Part shown: in pieces, positions 1 through 10,808 of the stretch | How the letters are laid out: the number at the start of each line of letters is the position of its first letter | Numbering within the stretch: the stretch's first letter is position 1 | NCBI GenBank assembly: GCA_036023115.1 | Contig: JAYKKT010000047.1 | Coordinates: 2,403,501-2,467,500, forward strand | Length of the DNA stretch: 64,000 bases | From: Brasenia schreberi | Lineage: Eukaryota; Streptophyta; Magnoliopsida; Nymphaeales; Cabombaceae | Direction of reading: 5' to 3' | Position numbers and translations under genes: made by a program | Notes under the pieces: model-generated | Seen by the model: the letters and a program-made list of their open reading frames with translations, nothing else | Database searches by the model: none | Told to the model about the DNA's origin: nothing

Positions 1-650
1 TATCCTCAAGAAGTTTAAAATGGGCTAATACAAGTCTGCATCTATACCCATTGCGAAAGGGGTTAAACGGAGTAAGGTTGATGGTCCTGGTGAATAAGAC
101 AATAAGTCTAATATTCTTTATGCACAAGGTGTGGGTAGCTTCATGTATACTATAGTGTAAAAAACCTTATATCAGCTTTGTTGATCTTGTAATAGGATAT
201 CAAAGTAATCTTGGTTGAAAGTATTGGATAGTTGTAAAAAGGATTCTTAGATATATCAAATGAAAAAAAACTTGAAACTTTGTTTTCAAGCAGGTAAAGT
301 GAAAGTGATAGAATACTCAGATGCTGACTTGTTGAGAGCAAAGATGATAGCAAATCAACTTGGAGATAAATATTCTTACTTAAAGGTAGAGTTGTTTCTT
401 GAGTATGTAAAAAAAAGGATTGTGTAGTGTTATACAAAGTTGAGTATGTTGCTTGTTGTATGGTTGCAACAAGTACCGTTTGGATAAGTCGCTTCATATG
501 TGACTTGAAGCTAGATATAGCCAATGAGCCGGTTGTTATTTTACTGTGACAATAATACAACAATTACTTTGATTAAGAGCAGAGCCGATAATTCAAAAAA
601 CAAGCATATAAGGTTAATTACATGAGTGCCATAACTTCATATGTAGGGTA
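1..650 (+). pseudogene. Decayed Ty1/copia pol 3' end (RNase H region)
   Basis: Forward-strand conceptual translation gives interrupted pieces of the copia C-terminal pol region in the right order: a GSFMYTIV-like segment near 131-160, YSDADL (RNase H acidic motif) near 313-330, VEYVACCMVATSTVWISRF near 440-495, and a final NSKNKHIRLI piece near 590-620 that matches the family's SRSKHI(D/E)I motif. Several stops and frameshifts lie between them, so it is dead. No LTR is recognised; the element enters from the left edge. Matching is from family knowledge, not a search. Confidence 0.7.
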
Positions 651-2479
651 GTCCAACAAGCCGAATTTGGTGAGTAGCTCATTTCTCGTAGAGCTGGCTC
701 ATGTTGATACAGGTAGTGATGTTCGAAACCTATTATTAAATTGTTCGTTATTTCATACGACTTGAGCACTTGACACATAAACCAAGTTCAATTTTATTTG
801 AACTCATGCTTACGTTCTAGCTCGTGTTCAAAACTATATTTTCGTATTACCAAAATAAATGCCCATAGTTCACCTATATAAACTACAGGAGCGTAATCAA
901 GCCACACCAAGCTTGAGTTCAGTGAAACTATCGATTTGATTCGTTTAAGAAATAAAGCTTTCTCTATATATAGGGAGAGAAAACATATTCATTCACAAGC
1001 ATAGTACTTATATTTTATTTAATATTACAAGGTCTAATCAAAACAGTAGTTGAGACGACCGAAGAAATTTAGAGGATTGGACCTTGATTTTTTTACTGCC
1101 ATATAGTAGGATTTGATAGGTTGCATATAATTTGACCATTTTTATTAAAAACAGTTCTCTTGTGAATAGTGTTTGGATTTTTATTTATACTTAAATAAAT
1201 GAATATGAACTTGGTTTATTATTTTACTGGGTTATACCGTTATTAAATTGAATTGTCTAAGTCACATGGCATGAACGAGTCATGTTTCCATATCGAATAA
1301 GTTTTGTGGATCGTTACATAAGACGATATCAAATTTGAACTTTATCCAAACCAACTTTGCATTCTCGAGATTGGGCTTAGCTCAAACCACATTTCGAGCC
1401 TCTCAAGCTTTAATGGTTATTAAGCAAGTTGTTGCAACGCTTTGTAGTTTAGGCTGATAGAATTACAGCCAATTAACAAGGAGCTCAATGAAGGTCACAA
1501 GCTTAACATCAGTGGGTTCGTCAATAAGCTGACCCGAGCCGATCTCTTAGCAGCTTGGTACCAGGAGCCGGTTACTTGTAAAGGGGGCGAGATAGAGGGG
1601 ATGGCAAGCCACGAAATTGTGAGTAAAAACAGTGGCTTTTGTGGATGCGTAGAGCCGCGCAAAACGGAGAAAAGGGGGAGATTACGTAAGAAGCCCCTAC
1701 CGTTATGCATTGCCACGATGGATACGCTAGTTGCCTACGTGGCATGCATCCATCTTCGGTGGGTCCCGGAAGGAGGCGGCAGAAACATCGAGATTTCTTG
1801 CGACCTTTGTTCTTGATGTGCCTCCAGGCAGTCAGTCAGCAAGGGTCATTAGCAACACACGATGACACGGTATAGCCCCTCTGCAACGAGCTCTCGTCGC
1901 TCGTGTCGTATTCGTATTGGTTATATTCCGTGTTAGTGTCAAAAAGGTTCAACCCGAATATAAACTGATTTTTTTGGTACCGGATGTCAATTAGGTTTCC
2001 AACTATCAAAAAGCTTTTTGCTTGAAAATTATTAACAAGAATCCATCTTCATGCTCTCTAATTCATATCCTTATGCCAATAAGACTTTTTTTTTATGGAC
2101 AACCATTCATATGTTGATAACAAGGTCTTGTTTGTCAACTACAAATTGAGGATTTATCTCTTCACATTCCTTGACCTCTTCCATTCCATTGGTCGAAGAA
2201 ACTGTGCTTCCCCTCGAGTGGGTGAGTTTCTCCTCCAGGGGAAGCGTGCTTCTCTATTTTGGAAAGGTATTCACTTACGAAACGCTCCGAAATCATTCGT
2301 TTCACACTTCCAAATCGGGAACCAGGAGACAATGCTTCTCTATCCTTAGTTACATGACTTTTGAGACTAAACAAGCCAACGGTTCGGCAGTGAATTGAAT
2401 AACAAACAAAATGCTGCAAAGAATGCACGCAGCATGTTTATGTTGAAAGCTAGACTACTAGACACCATCCATTAGAAAC
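651..2479. other. No gene recognised; unassigned intergenic DNA
   Basis: No ORF here resembles a known family. The 1495-1816 stretch is GC-richer than its surroundings and has open frames on both strands, but no start context, splice pattern or motif supports a gene. The 2190-2345 stretch repeats GCTTC-type words also seen near 16770-16860, suggesting an unclassified dispersed repeat. Confidence 0.4.
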
Positions 2480-3465
2480 TCAGGTGAGCGACTGTTCATT
2501 TACTCTTTCAAAAACTCTCCATTGATCAAATGGACAGCAGATGAGGTCATTTGTTACTGACACCCTTAACAAATATATGTACATGATAGATACCTGCAAG
2601 AGTTCTTCGATAACGTCTTCCATTGTGACTATACCAACAGCTTCCTCCTCTTCACTAAGATTAGGTACAAAGTTGTCCTCGATTTGAAGAACATCTGCAA
2701 AGATATCCCTTGCCCATTTCTTGCCTCTTGCAGTATCTCGGTGTGATAAAGAAGGGAAAGTCTTAAATCTATGAAATGGAGTTTGAGTCTTCACGTCCTT
2801 TACTTGGTTAGTAGCAGAAGAATCACCATCAATAGTCACTAGCACATCGTTTCCTAAACCAAGAAGACAAGAGACCGTGACCCTTCTGAATAGAATAAAA
2901 TTGAAGTGTAGTTCTCAATAGAACAAAATTGATTTGGTTGGAAATCAGAGATCAAATTCAAATTCATACCACCATTTTCATTGCCATGCTCATGCTGTTC
3001 GTTGGATCTTACAACAACCGCCATGTGACTATGACCCTTCTGAAACTCATTTAGAATGTCATAGTCATACAAGAGCATATTCTCGGAAATCCTGTCAAAG
3101 GAGCATCAAATATTAAAGTCAGAGGTGAAGGAAGGATGCAAGACCTTAGGTATAGATTTCATATCCACGGTTCCCGGATCCAGATTGACCAGGCTCACTC
3201 CCACTGTGACAGTTCATATACCTAACACCCCCATGCATCAGATACTGAGCTTACAGACAAATGCCAGGAAAGAGTTGCATGCCTATGTTCTGCAAGAAGT
3301 GGCCTTTTGTCTTCATTTTTTTTGTGCAACTACAGCATAAGCATAAAGTGGCCATCCGAGTGCACTGTGCAAAGCTCCAGGAATTAATTACTTTGAGCCA
3401 ACTTTATGTTTAGAAGTACACTATACGCATCACACTTGCATGTGGATGCATCTTGTTCACTCGAT

Positions 3466-3487
3466 GCACACACACACACACACACAC
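3466..3487. repeat. (CA)n microsatellite
   Basis: About eleven CA units in a row, between the CNNM pseudogene blocks. Confidence 0.9.
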
Positions 3488-4120
3488 CACGAGAACACAC
3501 TGATAACCATCAGATGGCACACTTTATGTTTAGAAGTATGCCATCATTTGTGTATGTTCATAATTTATCTCTACAAAGCGGATACAGGCCTTTGAACCTA
3601 AAAAAACCGTATGTGACCAGTCAATTCCTTTACCTATGGTATCTAGAAGCCCCCTGAAGGCTGAGACCCGTAAACCTAAATGACGGTAAAATAACAATAC
3701 AACACACCTGCATCGTGATGTTGCAGTGAATAGCTGACTATATAATGAATTCAATAAGTAGAGAAATCAAAACCTAACATCAGTAAGAAAGCCTTTTGCT
3801 TATATGGCCTAAAGTGTGGGGAAAGTGGAATATGAAATTCTTTGAGATATAATACAAACACAGACCGGCCACTATCATGATTTATTTTCGAAGTGGCATC
3901 ATCACGAGGTTGACAACCATAGATGGCACGGATTAAAGTGGTATCATGTTACTCCCAGTTAGAGCTTTTAGTTTAAAAACTTAAAAGAAGTTAGTGTACA
4001 GCCCTACCCGGGAAGTACAATTTCCGAACGATAAGCATCCGATTTGGGTGGGGCACCTTATTAGAGGTGTCCCTGTCACATAGATTTATTCAACAGGATC
4101 AACCAACGATATTGCACAAC

Positions 4121-4288
4121 AAAAGGAAAAAGGAAAAAGGAAAAGGGAAACAAATCCCAATGTAATGATAAACTTATAGTCTTATACCACTAAGCCAGGG
4201 ATGTAAAAGGAAAAAGGAAAAAGGAAAAGGGAAACAAATCCCAATGTAATGATAAACTTATAGTCTTATACCACTAAGCCAGGGATGT
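4121..4288. repeat. Perfect 84-bp tandem duplication
   Basis: Bases 4121-4204 are repeated without a visible mismatch as 4205-4288. Each unit opens with AAAAGG/AAAAAGG repeats and ends with CTAAGCCAGGGATGT. The lack of divergence implies a recent local duplication or an assembly artefact. It lies inside a CNNM pseudogene intron. Confidence 0.95.
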
Positions 4289-4379
4289 ATATATGGTAAA
4301 GGTGACTTTCGGAAATCTGTTGAAAGAGCATAATGACTACCATATCAAAGTCAACAGTGCTGTATGAGTGAAATCAATC

Positions 4380-4660
4380 CAAGTAAGGAGGGAGATAAAA
4401 TTTCATTTGTAGAGAAACCCTTTGTGCCTTTAAGGAAACAAGGGCCAGAGGTGACAATCTTACCTCCGTGGCAAGGCATTGGTGTCCACCTCTTTTGCAT
4501 CAATTAATGATATTTTTTATGCTCTTGATGCCAATGACTTTGATCCCCACACTTTCATATCGGGACCAAGGCCTCATTCTGCTTGTGCGCTGGCATCTTA
4601 TGAGACACCAAAGTTTGGTCTATCAGACACGGCCAATGGACCTTGACCTTAGGCAAGACA
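4380..4660 (+). other. Unrecognised coding-like fragment
   Basis: One forward frame reads about 48 residues from SINDIFYALDANDFDPHTFI through ALASYETPKFGLSDTANGP before a TGA near 4645. Its composition looks like genuine protein, unlike most ORFs nearby, and a second frame just upstream (about 4440-4480) also looks protein-like. I do not recognise the family. It may be an exon remnant of a gene or a transposon. Confidence 0.3.
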
Positions 4661-5479
4661 AACAGGACAAAGTAACATTCTTGATTAGAAGCAAAAAGAG
4701 TAATCATCTAGATAACAAACCTTGGTATTTTAAAGGATTGTAACATTCCTAACAGGTACCTCATCTGCTGGGTGTATAGTTAACAGATTTTTCACCTGAA
4801 ATTGTGCCGGGTGGTAACATTTAGAATTTTAGAGGGAGAAAAGTCTCTCAAAGATCAGGAAAACAAAAATTCAGTTGAATTAACAAATAGTATATGAGTG
4901 CATACATGATAGACAAATCTCTTAAACAAGAAACAAATCAATTTGAAGCAGCTGGAAGTCATCACACTAAAGTCATGAAGATAACTGAATTCAATGAACA
5001 CACACTCATCTTCTACGAACATCTGAACTTAAAAAATATGGAAGATAAAGAACTATTGAATAGTATATTAAAATCAGAGATGCCACCGTGGTAATAATCA
5101 AGTTTATACCATTAATTATTAATATATCCATCCACACACCGAACCAAAGACTTGCAAAAGGAAGAAAGATGCTTGTAGCTCCATGTTCTGTTTCTCAAAT
5201 CCTCTGTGCTGCTGACCCTTGATGACAACCATCTGCTCTATGACACCTATCAGAGAACTTCAAGAATAAGAATTTTGTTAGGTAGAAGATTCATCAGCAC
5301 TTGCACAATAGACAACTGAAGCTATTAAGCGCAGTTACCTATCAAGTTTAGCATTGATATCAATAGCAAAAGTTTCGGAGAGTGCTTGCCGGTTTCTCTG
5401 AAAGCTCAAGTGCCCCAGCTATGATAGTCGTTTCATCATGGGTAAGTTCACCACCCTTCCCAGCCTGCCCGAAGAGTCC

Positions 5480-6257
5480 AACTCGAACATTACAAGGATT
5501 GGAACAGCCATATCACATCTTGAATATGTTTCATGAGAAAATAAGAACACCAACTGTTGCAAATCATCTCACTTATCCAACTAGAAACCAGAACATCTCA
5601 TTGAAGATGTTCAACAAATAAAAAAAGGCAAAATTGTTACACGGCGAAAATTTAGTACTGCTAAAATATGCACATTTGGATCTTCACGATGCATTTAATT
5701 CTAGTAATTTAAAAGCAAAACTTTCTAAATAAGCCATTGAGAACAGGATGTAATGGTTTTTTTATTAGAAAAAATTAACAAAATCAATCTCAGTGATCTG
5801 ATCAAGGGCCACAAATAGTTGGTTATATATATATATACATAAAAAGGTCTGCCCACCAAAAAACGAAAGCATGCATTCCTTTTGGATGGATATACAAACA
5901 AATCACGAGTAGTGTCATGACGTGCTCTATGTGAAGTTGGTAGAATGCAATTAAGAGAATTTATCCGTTACTGATAGATTTATCTATATGAAATCAAATA
6001 AATCCTTAAAATTAATATAGTCATGCTATTGAAAAACATTTAGATAATATTACAATAATGCCCCAACATCTCTATTCACTGTCTGTCTCTTTTCAGCCCT
6101 CTCCTCCACAGCAGAAGATAGAAGTGCCTCTCGAGGTGATCCAAAATGACAGGGAACCCACCAACTCAAAACAGAGTGACTTGTTAACTCCTTCGGAGTT
6201 AAGCCAACCACAACACGCAAGCGACTTCCGATCACGAAGTCAATGGAGGGGATTCAA
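5480..6257. other. Spacer between CNNM pseudogene and PPR gene
   Basis: AT-rich DNA with a short (TA)n run near 5826-5838. Nothing coding recognised. Its right part holds the 3' flank of the minus-strand PPR gene. Confidence 0.4.
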
Positions 6258-8411
6258 TTACCAGTAATCCCCACATGAACAACTTCCTTCCTTAAAATGA
6301 TGAAAACGTTTAACATCCCTCACAATGATTTCTCTATGAACTATGTTGCATATGAATTTGATAGCTATATGGCAGTCACTGCAGATTCGTAGATTCTTCA
6401 TCACCATTATCCTTGAGCCGGAAGTCGTGTTCAAGAGTGCAAAAGCAATTGCCAATCTCTCACTATGACCATAAAGCATTTCCTCCTTCACCTCCTCTTT
6501 TAGCTCGTGCAGCACCAACTCTGTGTCAGGAATGTAACCAGCCTTTCTCATTTGATAATCTAGAGCCTCTAGCAGTGCCATCATCTGCTCATGTTGTGGA
6601 TGTGTTTTATCCTCGACAGTGAACCCATGAAGCTTCCCATTCACACGCGTTGCACTATAACCCGGTGTCTTTTTCATCCCCATCTTCTTCATAATCTTTC
6701 TAACTTCTGCAACATCATCCCACCTCTTTCCCATAGCATAAACATTTGAAACTAGTGCATACATGCCCGGATCATCTGGCTGCATGTCACATATTATCTT
6801 TCCCACCATCGTTCCAAGCTCAATATCACGGTAAGTTTTGCACCCTGCAAGCAGTGCACTCCAGACACCAATGCCTGGCTCAATTGTCATTGATTTGATG
6901 AGCTCATGGGCTTCCTCTAGTCGACCAGCACGAGCCAATAGATCAACCATGCATGCGTAATGCTTCTCAGTAGGCTGAATGCAGAACTCATCGGCCATTA
7001 TACGGAACCAGTGCCGGCCTTCTTCAACTAGGCCTGCATGACTACATGCAGATAAGAAAGAAGCAAACGTAGCATCATCTACCTTTGCCTCCCTACGATG
7101 CATTTGCTTGAAGAGTTCAACTGCATCCACTCCAAGACCATGAATGCCATAGCTTGAGATCATTGCATTCCAGGCAATCGAATCTTTAAAGCTCATCGAA
7201 TCAAATACTTTCCTTGCTGTTACCAAGCTACCACATTTGGCATACATATCGATCAAAGATGTTGCTGAAATCACATCGAAATTGAGCTTCTTGATGATGA
7301 AACAATGTATTGATTTTCCTTGCTGGAGAAGGCCAATATGTGAACAAGCTAATAATGCACTCACAAGAGCAACTAAATCTGGCTCACATGTCTCTTTCTG
7401 CATTGCAATTAACAAGCTAAGTGTTTCACCTGCGAGCCCGTTCTGCGCATACCCAGACATCATTGCTCCCCATGACACTGCGTTCTTCTCCAGCATCGCA
7501 TCAAACAAGCAGCGAGCTGCACCTAGAACACCATTTTTTGCATACATATCCACAAGACAAGTATTCAGCACCACATCAACGAAAAGATTCCTCCTTAAAA
7601 TATGTCCATGAACAGAAAGACTGAGTTTAAGAGTCCCCACGTTGGCACAAGCTTGAAGCAAGCCCACCATGACAATTTCGTCACCACCAACTCCTGCCAA
7701 CTGCATCCTCCTGAAGAATTCCAAAGCCTTCTCCCCCATCCCGCACTGTGCATAACCAGTAACCATTGTAGTCCAAGTAACAAGGTCTTTCATAGGTATT
7801 TTATCAAACACTTGGATAGCTTGATCCATTTTTCTGAATTTAACATATAGATTAACACTAGCAGAACCCACAAACACATCGCCACCGTACCCCGATTGCT
7901 CAGCAAAACTCAGAATCTCTTCTCCCTTTCCTAAATCTTGAAGCTTAATGCAAGCCTTTACAGCGAGAGAGAATGTGGAGCTATCGGGCGGGACTCCCTT
8001 GGAGACAAGCCTATTATACAAATCTAAAACTTCTGAAGAATATCCATTTCTCGAATAGCTGATTATCATGGCATTCCATATGGCAATGGGTGTCTGCGGC
8101 ATTTCGTCGAACACTTTCCGTGCAACATCCAGAAAACCAAATTGTGAGTACAAAACGATCAATCTTCCCCATATTGCAAGATTCAAACAGGAACCCCTAA
8201 TTACAAGGTGAGCATGAACTTGGCCGAGCGTTCTCACGTCGTTGCACGCACGGAGAAGAGAGGCATAATGAAGTTGGCGACTCTTAATAATATCAATTAA
8301 GGACGGGTGCTGCGAAGTGAGAGATTTGCATGCGAATTCCTTTATTACATTGGACGATGCTAGAAGATGAAGTTTTGGCCTTGATGAACCTAAAACATGG
8401 CTAAGCATCAT
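6258..8411 (-). CDS. PLS-class pentatricopeptide repeat protein with DYW deaminase domain
   Basis: An intronless 717-residue protein, typical for plant PPR genes. A short N-terminal leader precedes PLS-type repeats from about residue 50 to 540; many show the AWNAMI-S-Y / G-EAL-LF--M pattern (for example IAWNAMISSYGIHGLGVDAV). An E/E+ region follows, ending near KKTPGYSATRVNGKLHGF (the PG box). The DYW deaminase has HSE at 649-651, CSDCH with cysteines at 677 and 680, and a complete C-terminus GSCSCGDYW, so the zinc-binding residues are present. DYW proteins carry out C-to-U editing of plastid or mitochondrial transcripts; the target site and organelle cannot be read here. The start is the first ATG of the open frame, and the next codon is also ATG. 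No frameshift is seen. Confidence 0.95.
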   Translation of the reverse strand: MMLSHVLGSSRPKLHLLASSNVIKEFACKSLTSQHPSLIDIIKSRQLHYASLLRACNDVRTLGQVHAHLVIRGSCLNLAIWGRLIVLYSQFGFLDVARKVFDEMPQTPIAIWNAMIISYSRNGYSSEVLDLYNRLVSKGVPPDSSTFSLAVKACIKLQDLGKGEEILSFAEQSGYGGDVFVGSASVNLYVKFRKMDQAIQVFDKIPMKDLVTWTTMVTGYAQCGMGEKALEFFRRMQLAGVGGDEIVMVGLLQACANVGTLKLSLSVHGHILRRNLFVDVVLNTCLVDMYAKNGVLGAARCLFDAMLEKNAVSWGAMMSGYAQNGLAGETLSLLIAMQKETCEPDLVALVSALLACSHIGLLQQGKSIHCFIIKKLNFDVISATSLIDMYAKCGSLVTARKVFDSMSFKDSIAWNAMISSYGIHGLGVDAVELFKQMHRREAKVDDATFASFLSACSHAGLVEEGRHWFRIMADEFCIQPTEKHYACMVDLLARAGRLEEAHELIKSMTIEPGIGVWSALLAGCKTYRDIELGTMVGKIICDMQPDDPGMYALVSNVYAMGKRWDDVAEVRKIMKKMGMKKTPGYSATRVNGKLHGFTVEDKTHPQHEQMMALLEALDYQMRKAGYIPDTELVLHELKEEVKEEMLYGHSERLAIAFALLNTTSGSRIMVMKNLRICSDCHIAIKFICNIVHREIIVRDVKRFHHFKEGSCSCGDYW

Positions 8412-8439
8412 CCATCAAGTCCGCAGGGGCGAATTCCCA

Positions 8440-8565
8440 TGCAGAGTTCAGTCGCGGCGGATTCGTAGGTGCAGAAGAAGTACTTTCGCAACTTGAAGGG
8501 CATGAGTTCGATACCCAGTGGCACTGGCGCGAATCTCAATACCCCTCCCCCAAGGGGGACAAAAT
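8440..8565 (+). repeat. Possible SINE with tRNA-like B box
   Basis: Contains GGGCATGAGTTCGATACCCA, close to a Pol III B box (GGTTCGANNCC) inside a tRNA T-arm-like hairpin, followed by a C-rich/G-rich tract. The A box is poor and no TSD was found, so this is tentative. Confidence 0.35.
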
Positions 8566-8585
8566 GCTGCAGTACTTTGTCTTCT

Positions 8586-8870
8586 GGTTCGTGGTTCCAG
8601 CGAAACTGTCCGCACTTTCAAGTTCCACTAAACATCAAACGTTAATGTAGAACTATGATTTTAAAACATCAACACTAAGAGGGAGGTGGACCGCAATAAC
8701 TGGACCCGACTACAGGGGTTCGTGGTTCCAGCTTAACTTAACCCTGATTTTTGGTGTCCGCACTTTCAAGTTCCACTAAACATCAAACGTTGATGTAGAA
8801 CTATGATTTTAAAACATCGACACTAAGAGGGAAGTGGGCTGTAGAACTGCACCCAACCACAGGATCTGTA
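8586..8870. repeat. Diverged tandem repeat, about 130-155 bp unit
   Basis: The unit starting GGTTCGTGGTTCCAGC at 8586 recurs at 8717. Both copies then share CCGCACTTTCAAGTTCCACT and a long AT-rich block with few substitutions. The second copy has about 17 extra bases after its first segment. It lies just upstream of the PPR gene start. Confidence 0.85.
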
Positions 8871-9789
8871 CTCGTGAACTTCACATGAAAACTCAAGTGT
8901 CTCTTTTCTTATATTTTCACCTATCTCTAACGAAAACCAAACGTTAATATCATTCACGAATCAAATACAAAACCATGATTTCTCAATTAAAGTCTAAGTC
9001 TAGAGTTATAATACTAAGAGCTTACCATCACGAATCAAAACACACCTTCTTGAGGTATCCATCAGACTGTTCAGTCCACCCACTAAACTGACATGAAACA
9101 ACTAAAACAAATTGAGGATTTTTTTTGAAAATTTAAACTGAACCAAAGCAAATCGAATCGAAGAATGGTTCGATTCAGGTTTTGGTTATAATTGATTTCC
9201 TCTTAAAACCTTGTCAAGGTTTAGTGCAAGTTAAGTTGTGAGACCCGGAGCACAAGTTGATCCAAAAAGATTAATAACATGAAAACTAATTCAAAACATA
9301 AAAAAAATTGATATATAAGAATTAACAATCAAACCTTTCCCAATACTAGATAAGGTGTTGCTTTGTTTTTATAGAACTCGGTCTTGTGTCATTCTACTAG
9401 TTAACACAATATAACTTAGATCATTCTTTATTCTTTTCAATATTTTTGTGATCTTTTCTTTTTAAAATATTTTCACTATTTACTTTCTTACATATTCTTA
9501 TTGGAGCTTCCTTTCATCGCTTTTATATATTTCAAACTATCTAAAATAATGTTTCCTAATTTTATGATGTATTGGTGTGATTCTCAATATGTTTTTAAGT
9601 TTGCCATCAACAAAAAATTGCTATGTATCAGTAATGAAAGGAATTGCTCCAGTCAAGAGTCCACAGCACCTCAGATCATGTTGCTTCCAACGACAACTAC
9701 ACTGTTCTATAACCGCCCATCTGTTTCTGTCAAATACTGAAGCATGGAACATTGTTTCCAGCCGTAAATGGCAGTGTAAAAAATAAGCA
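8871..9789. other. Intergenic AT-rich DNA, nothing recognised
   Basis: No coding similarity or repeat family could be named. Short ORFs at 9501-9786 have no motif support. Confidence 0.4.
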
Positions 9790-9961
9790 TCTTCAACGTT
9801 GCCTTATCTTAGTCTTTTCTTACACCAAGTGGGGTTGGCGAGAGGGTGTACCACGAGAACTTCCATGAAGGTCACCCCATCCTACTACTATTCTTGCCGA
9901 AGCATGCTTAATTTCAGAGTTCGGCTGAGATTTGATGCATTCATGCCGAAAATATCATGTT
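9790..9961 (-). mobile_element. 5S rRNA-headed SINE-like element with RTE-type tail
   Basis: On the minus strand a full-length 5S rRNA-like head (about 9961 to 9842) is followed, within a few bases of where mature 5S RNA would end, by CCAACCCCACTTGGTGTAAG and AAAAGACTAAG. That downstream block matches the conserved 3' end of the RTE LINEs in this window (GACCCC-TCTAGTATGGGAAA then AGGCTTAG). A Pol III head plus a partner LINE tail is the architecture of 5S-derived SINEs (SINE3). No clean TSD was found. A chance insertion of an RTE tail beside a 5S pseudogene is the alternative. Confidence 0.6.
9842..9961 (-). pseudogene. 5S rRNA-like sequence
   Basis: Minus-strand sequence aligns along the plant 5S rRNA. 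The A-box region reads AACTCTGAAATTAAGCATGC then TTCGGC (canonical AACTCCGAAGTTAAGCGTGC). The C-box region reads GTAGGATGGGGTGACCTTCA (canonical GTAGGATGGGTGACC with one extra G). The 3' end reads GAAGTTCTCGTG. The 5' third is weaker. Many substitutions mean it is not a working rRNA gene, and no tandem 5S array is present. Confidence 0.75.
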
Positions 9962-10418
9962 GGTCGTTGGCCACTTAATGCAAGCCTCATCCTTTGGACA
10001 TGACAATGGCCATTCAAAGGTGATTCCCCAACGACACCCTAGAAACGTTATTGTCAAAAACAAGGTTTGAGTTCAGTAGCATTTCATGGCAAACTGAAAA
10101 TGTTGGTGTACTCAAGTAATTAAGCTACAGATTTCGATGGACCACGAACATGAAAGGAAGCAGCAATGCACAGAAGAAAACAATCATATAGAAATGATAG
10201 GGAATCAATTGGAGAGAGTCCAAGAAACTTCGAAGAGAATTTGTTCAATAAGCAGCAGCACAGTAATAGACTTTGTTCAATAAGCAGGATAATCCAAGAC
10301 AGTAAAGGCTTTAAGAAAATAGAAAAGATAAAGAGAATTCTAAACAAACTCAAAAGATAACAAAGTCTAGAACTAATTAAACAGAGGTAAATTAAACCAT
10401 AATCTTCCAATTTGCAGA
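9962..10418. other. Intergenic, nothing recognised
   Basis: Contains only short ORFs without motifs. Its right edge is the 3' flank of the B3-like ORF. Confidence 0.4.
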
Positions 10419-10808
10419 TCAAATGGAAGGATTTTTTTCTATAAACAGGCATTTAGCATTAATGAGGTCCCTGAAAAACCAGATACGAACTACCATGCCC
10501 GCTTTTAGTTCATTTTCAACGCTAAATCTCTGCCAACCAGTAATTACCCGACATACGAAGTTGATTTCGCGAACTCTCTCAGCAATTTGCCCCTTGTAGC
10601 TTTTAAGAAGTATATGCAGTCCGAATTTACTTGCCATTTCCATCCTCTCATATTCGCTTAGCAGATCATTCAGTTTCTCGTAGCCACCTTCAGGTACTTT
10701 AGATGGCTGCATCAGTTGATCCTCCACACCCGCTGATTCCAGGAGTAGGCGCAGGTGATATGCATCGCATTTGTGATAAGAAGCTTTTTCAGAAGAACAT
10801 GGGTACAT
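10419..10808 (-). CDS. Small B3-domain (DUF313-like) protein, possibly partial
   Basis: A 129-residue ORF. Its C-terminal half reads ITGWQRFSVENELKAGMVVR followed by IWFFRDLINAKCLFIEKN. This fits the end of plant DUF313/B3 DNA-binding proteins, where a conserved 'GW--V-DN-LK-GD-V-LW-FR' block closes the domain. The N-terminal 60 residues (LNDLLSEYERMEMASKFGLH) look helical and are unfamiliar. Such proteins are usually longer, so this may be the last exon of a larger gene, a truncated copy, or a short lineage-specific member. The start is simply the first ATG. Assignment rests on motif memory. Confidence 0.5.
   Translation of the reverse strand: MYPCSSEKASYHKCDAYHLRLLLESAGVEDQLMQPSKVPEGGYEKLNDLLSEYERMEMASKFGLHILLKSYKGQIAERVREINFVCRVITGWQRFSVENELKAGMVVRIWFFRDLINAKCLFIEKNPSI

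Larger units (their letters stand above)
2596..5464 (-). pseudogene. CNNM/DUF21 CBS-domain protein pseudogene
   Basis: Three exon-like blocks on the minus strand match plant DUF21-CBS (CNNM/ancient conserved domain) proteins, membrane proteins linked to divalent-cation transport. Block 5464-5339 reads [20 protein letters not shown], then [15 protein letters not shown] after a frame jump; the family spacing implies about 14 bases deleted between them. Block about 3091-2970 reads ENMLLYDYDILNEFQKGHSH then MAVVVR. Block 2853-2596 ends SEEEEAVGIVTMEDVIEELL, a family signature. The 2970/2969 donor and 2853 acceptor join in phase. The DUF21 membrane exons, the segment after KLDR, and the last exons were not found. 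A frameshift plus missing exons indicates a pseudogene; an assembly error is the alternative. Confidence 0.72.

Noticed and set aside
1495..1816. Overlapping short ORFs on both strands in a GC-richer patch
   Set aside because: No homology, no splice signals, and neither strand is preferred.
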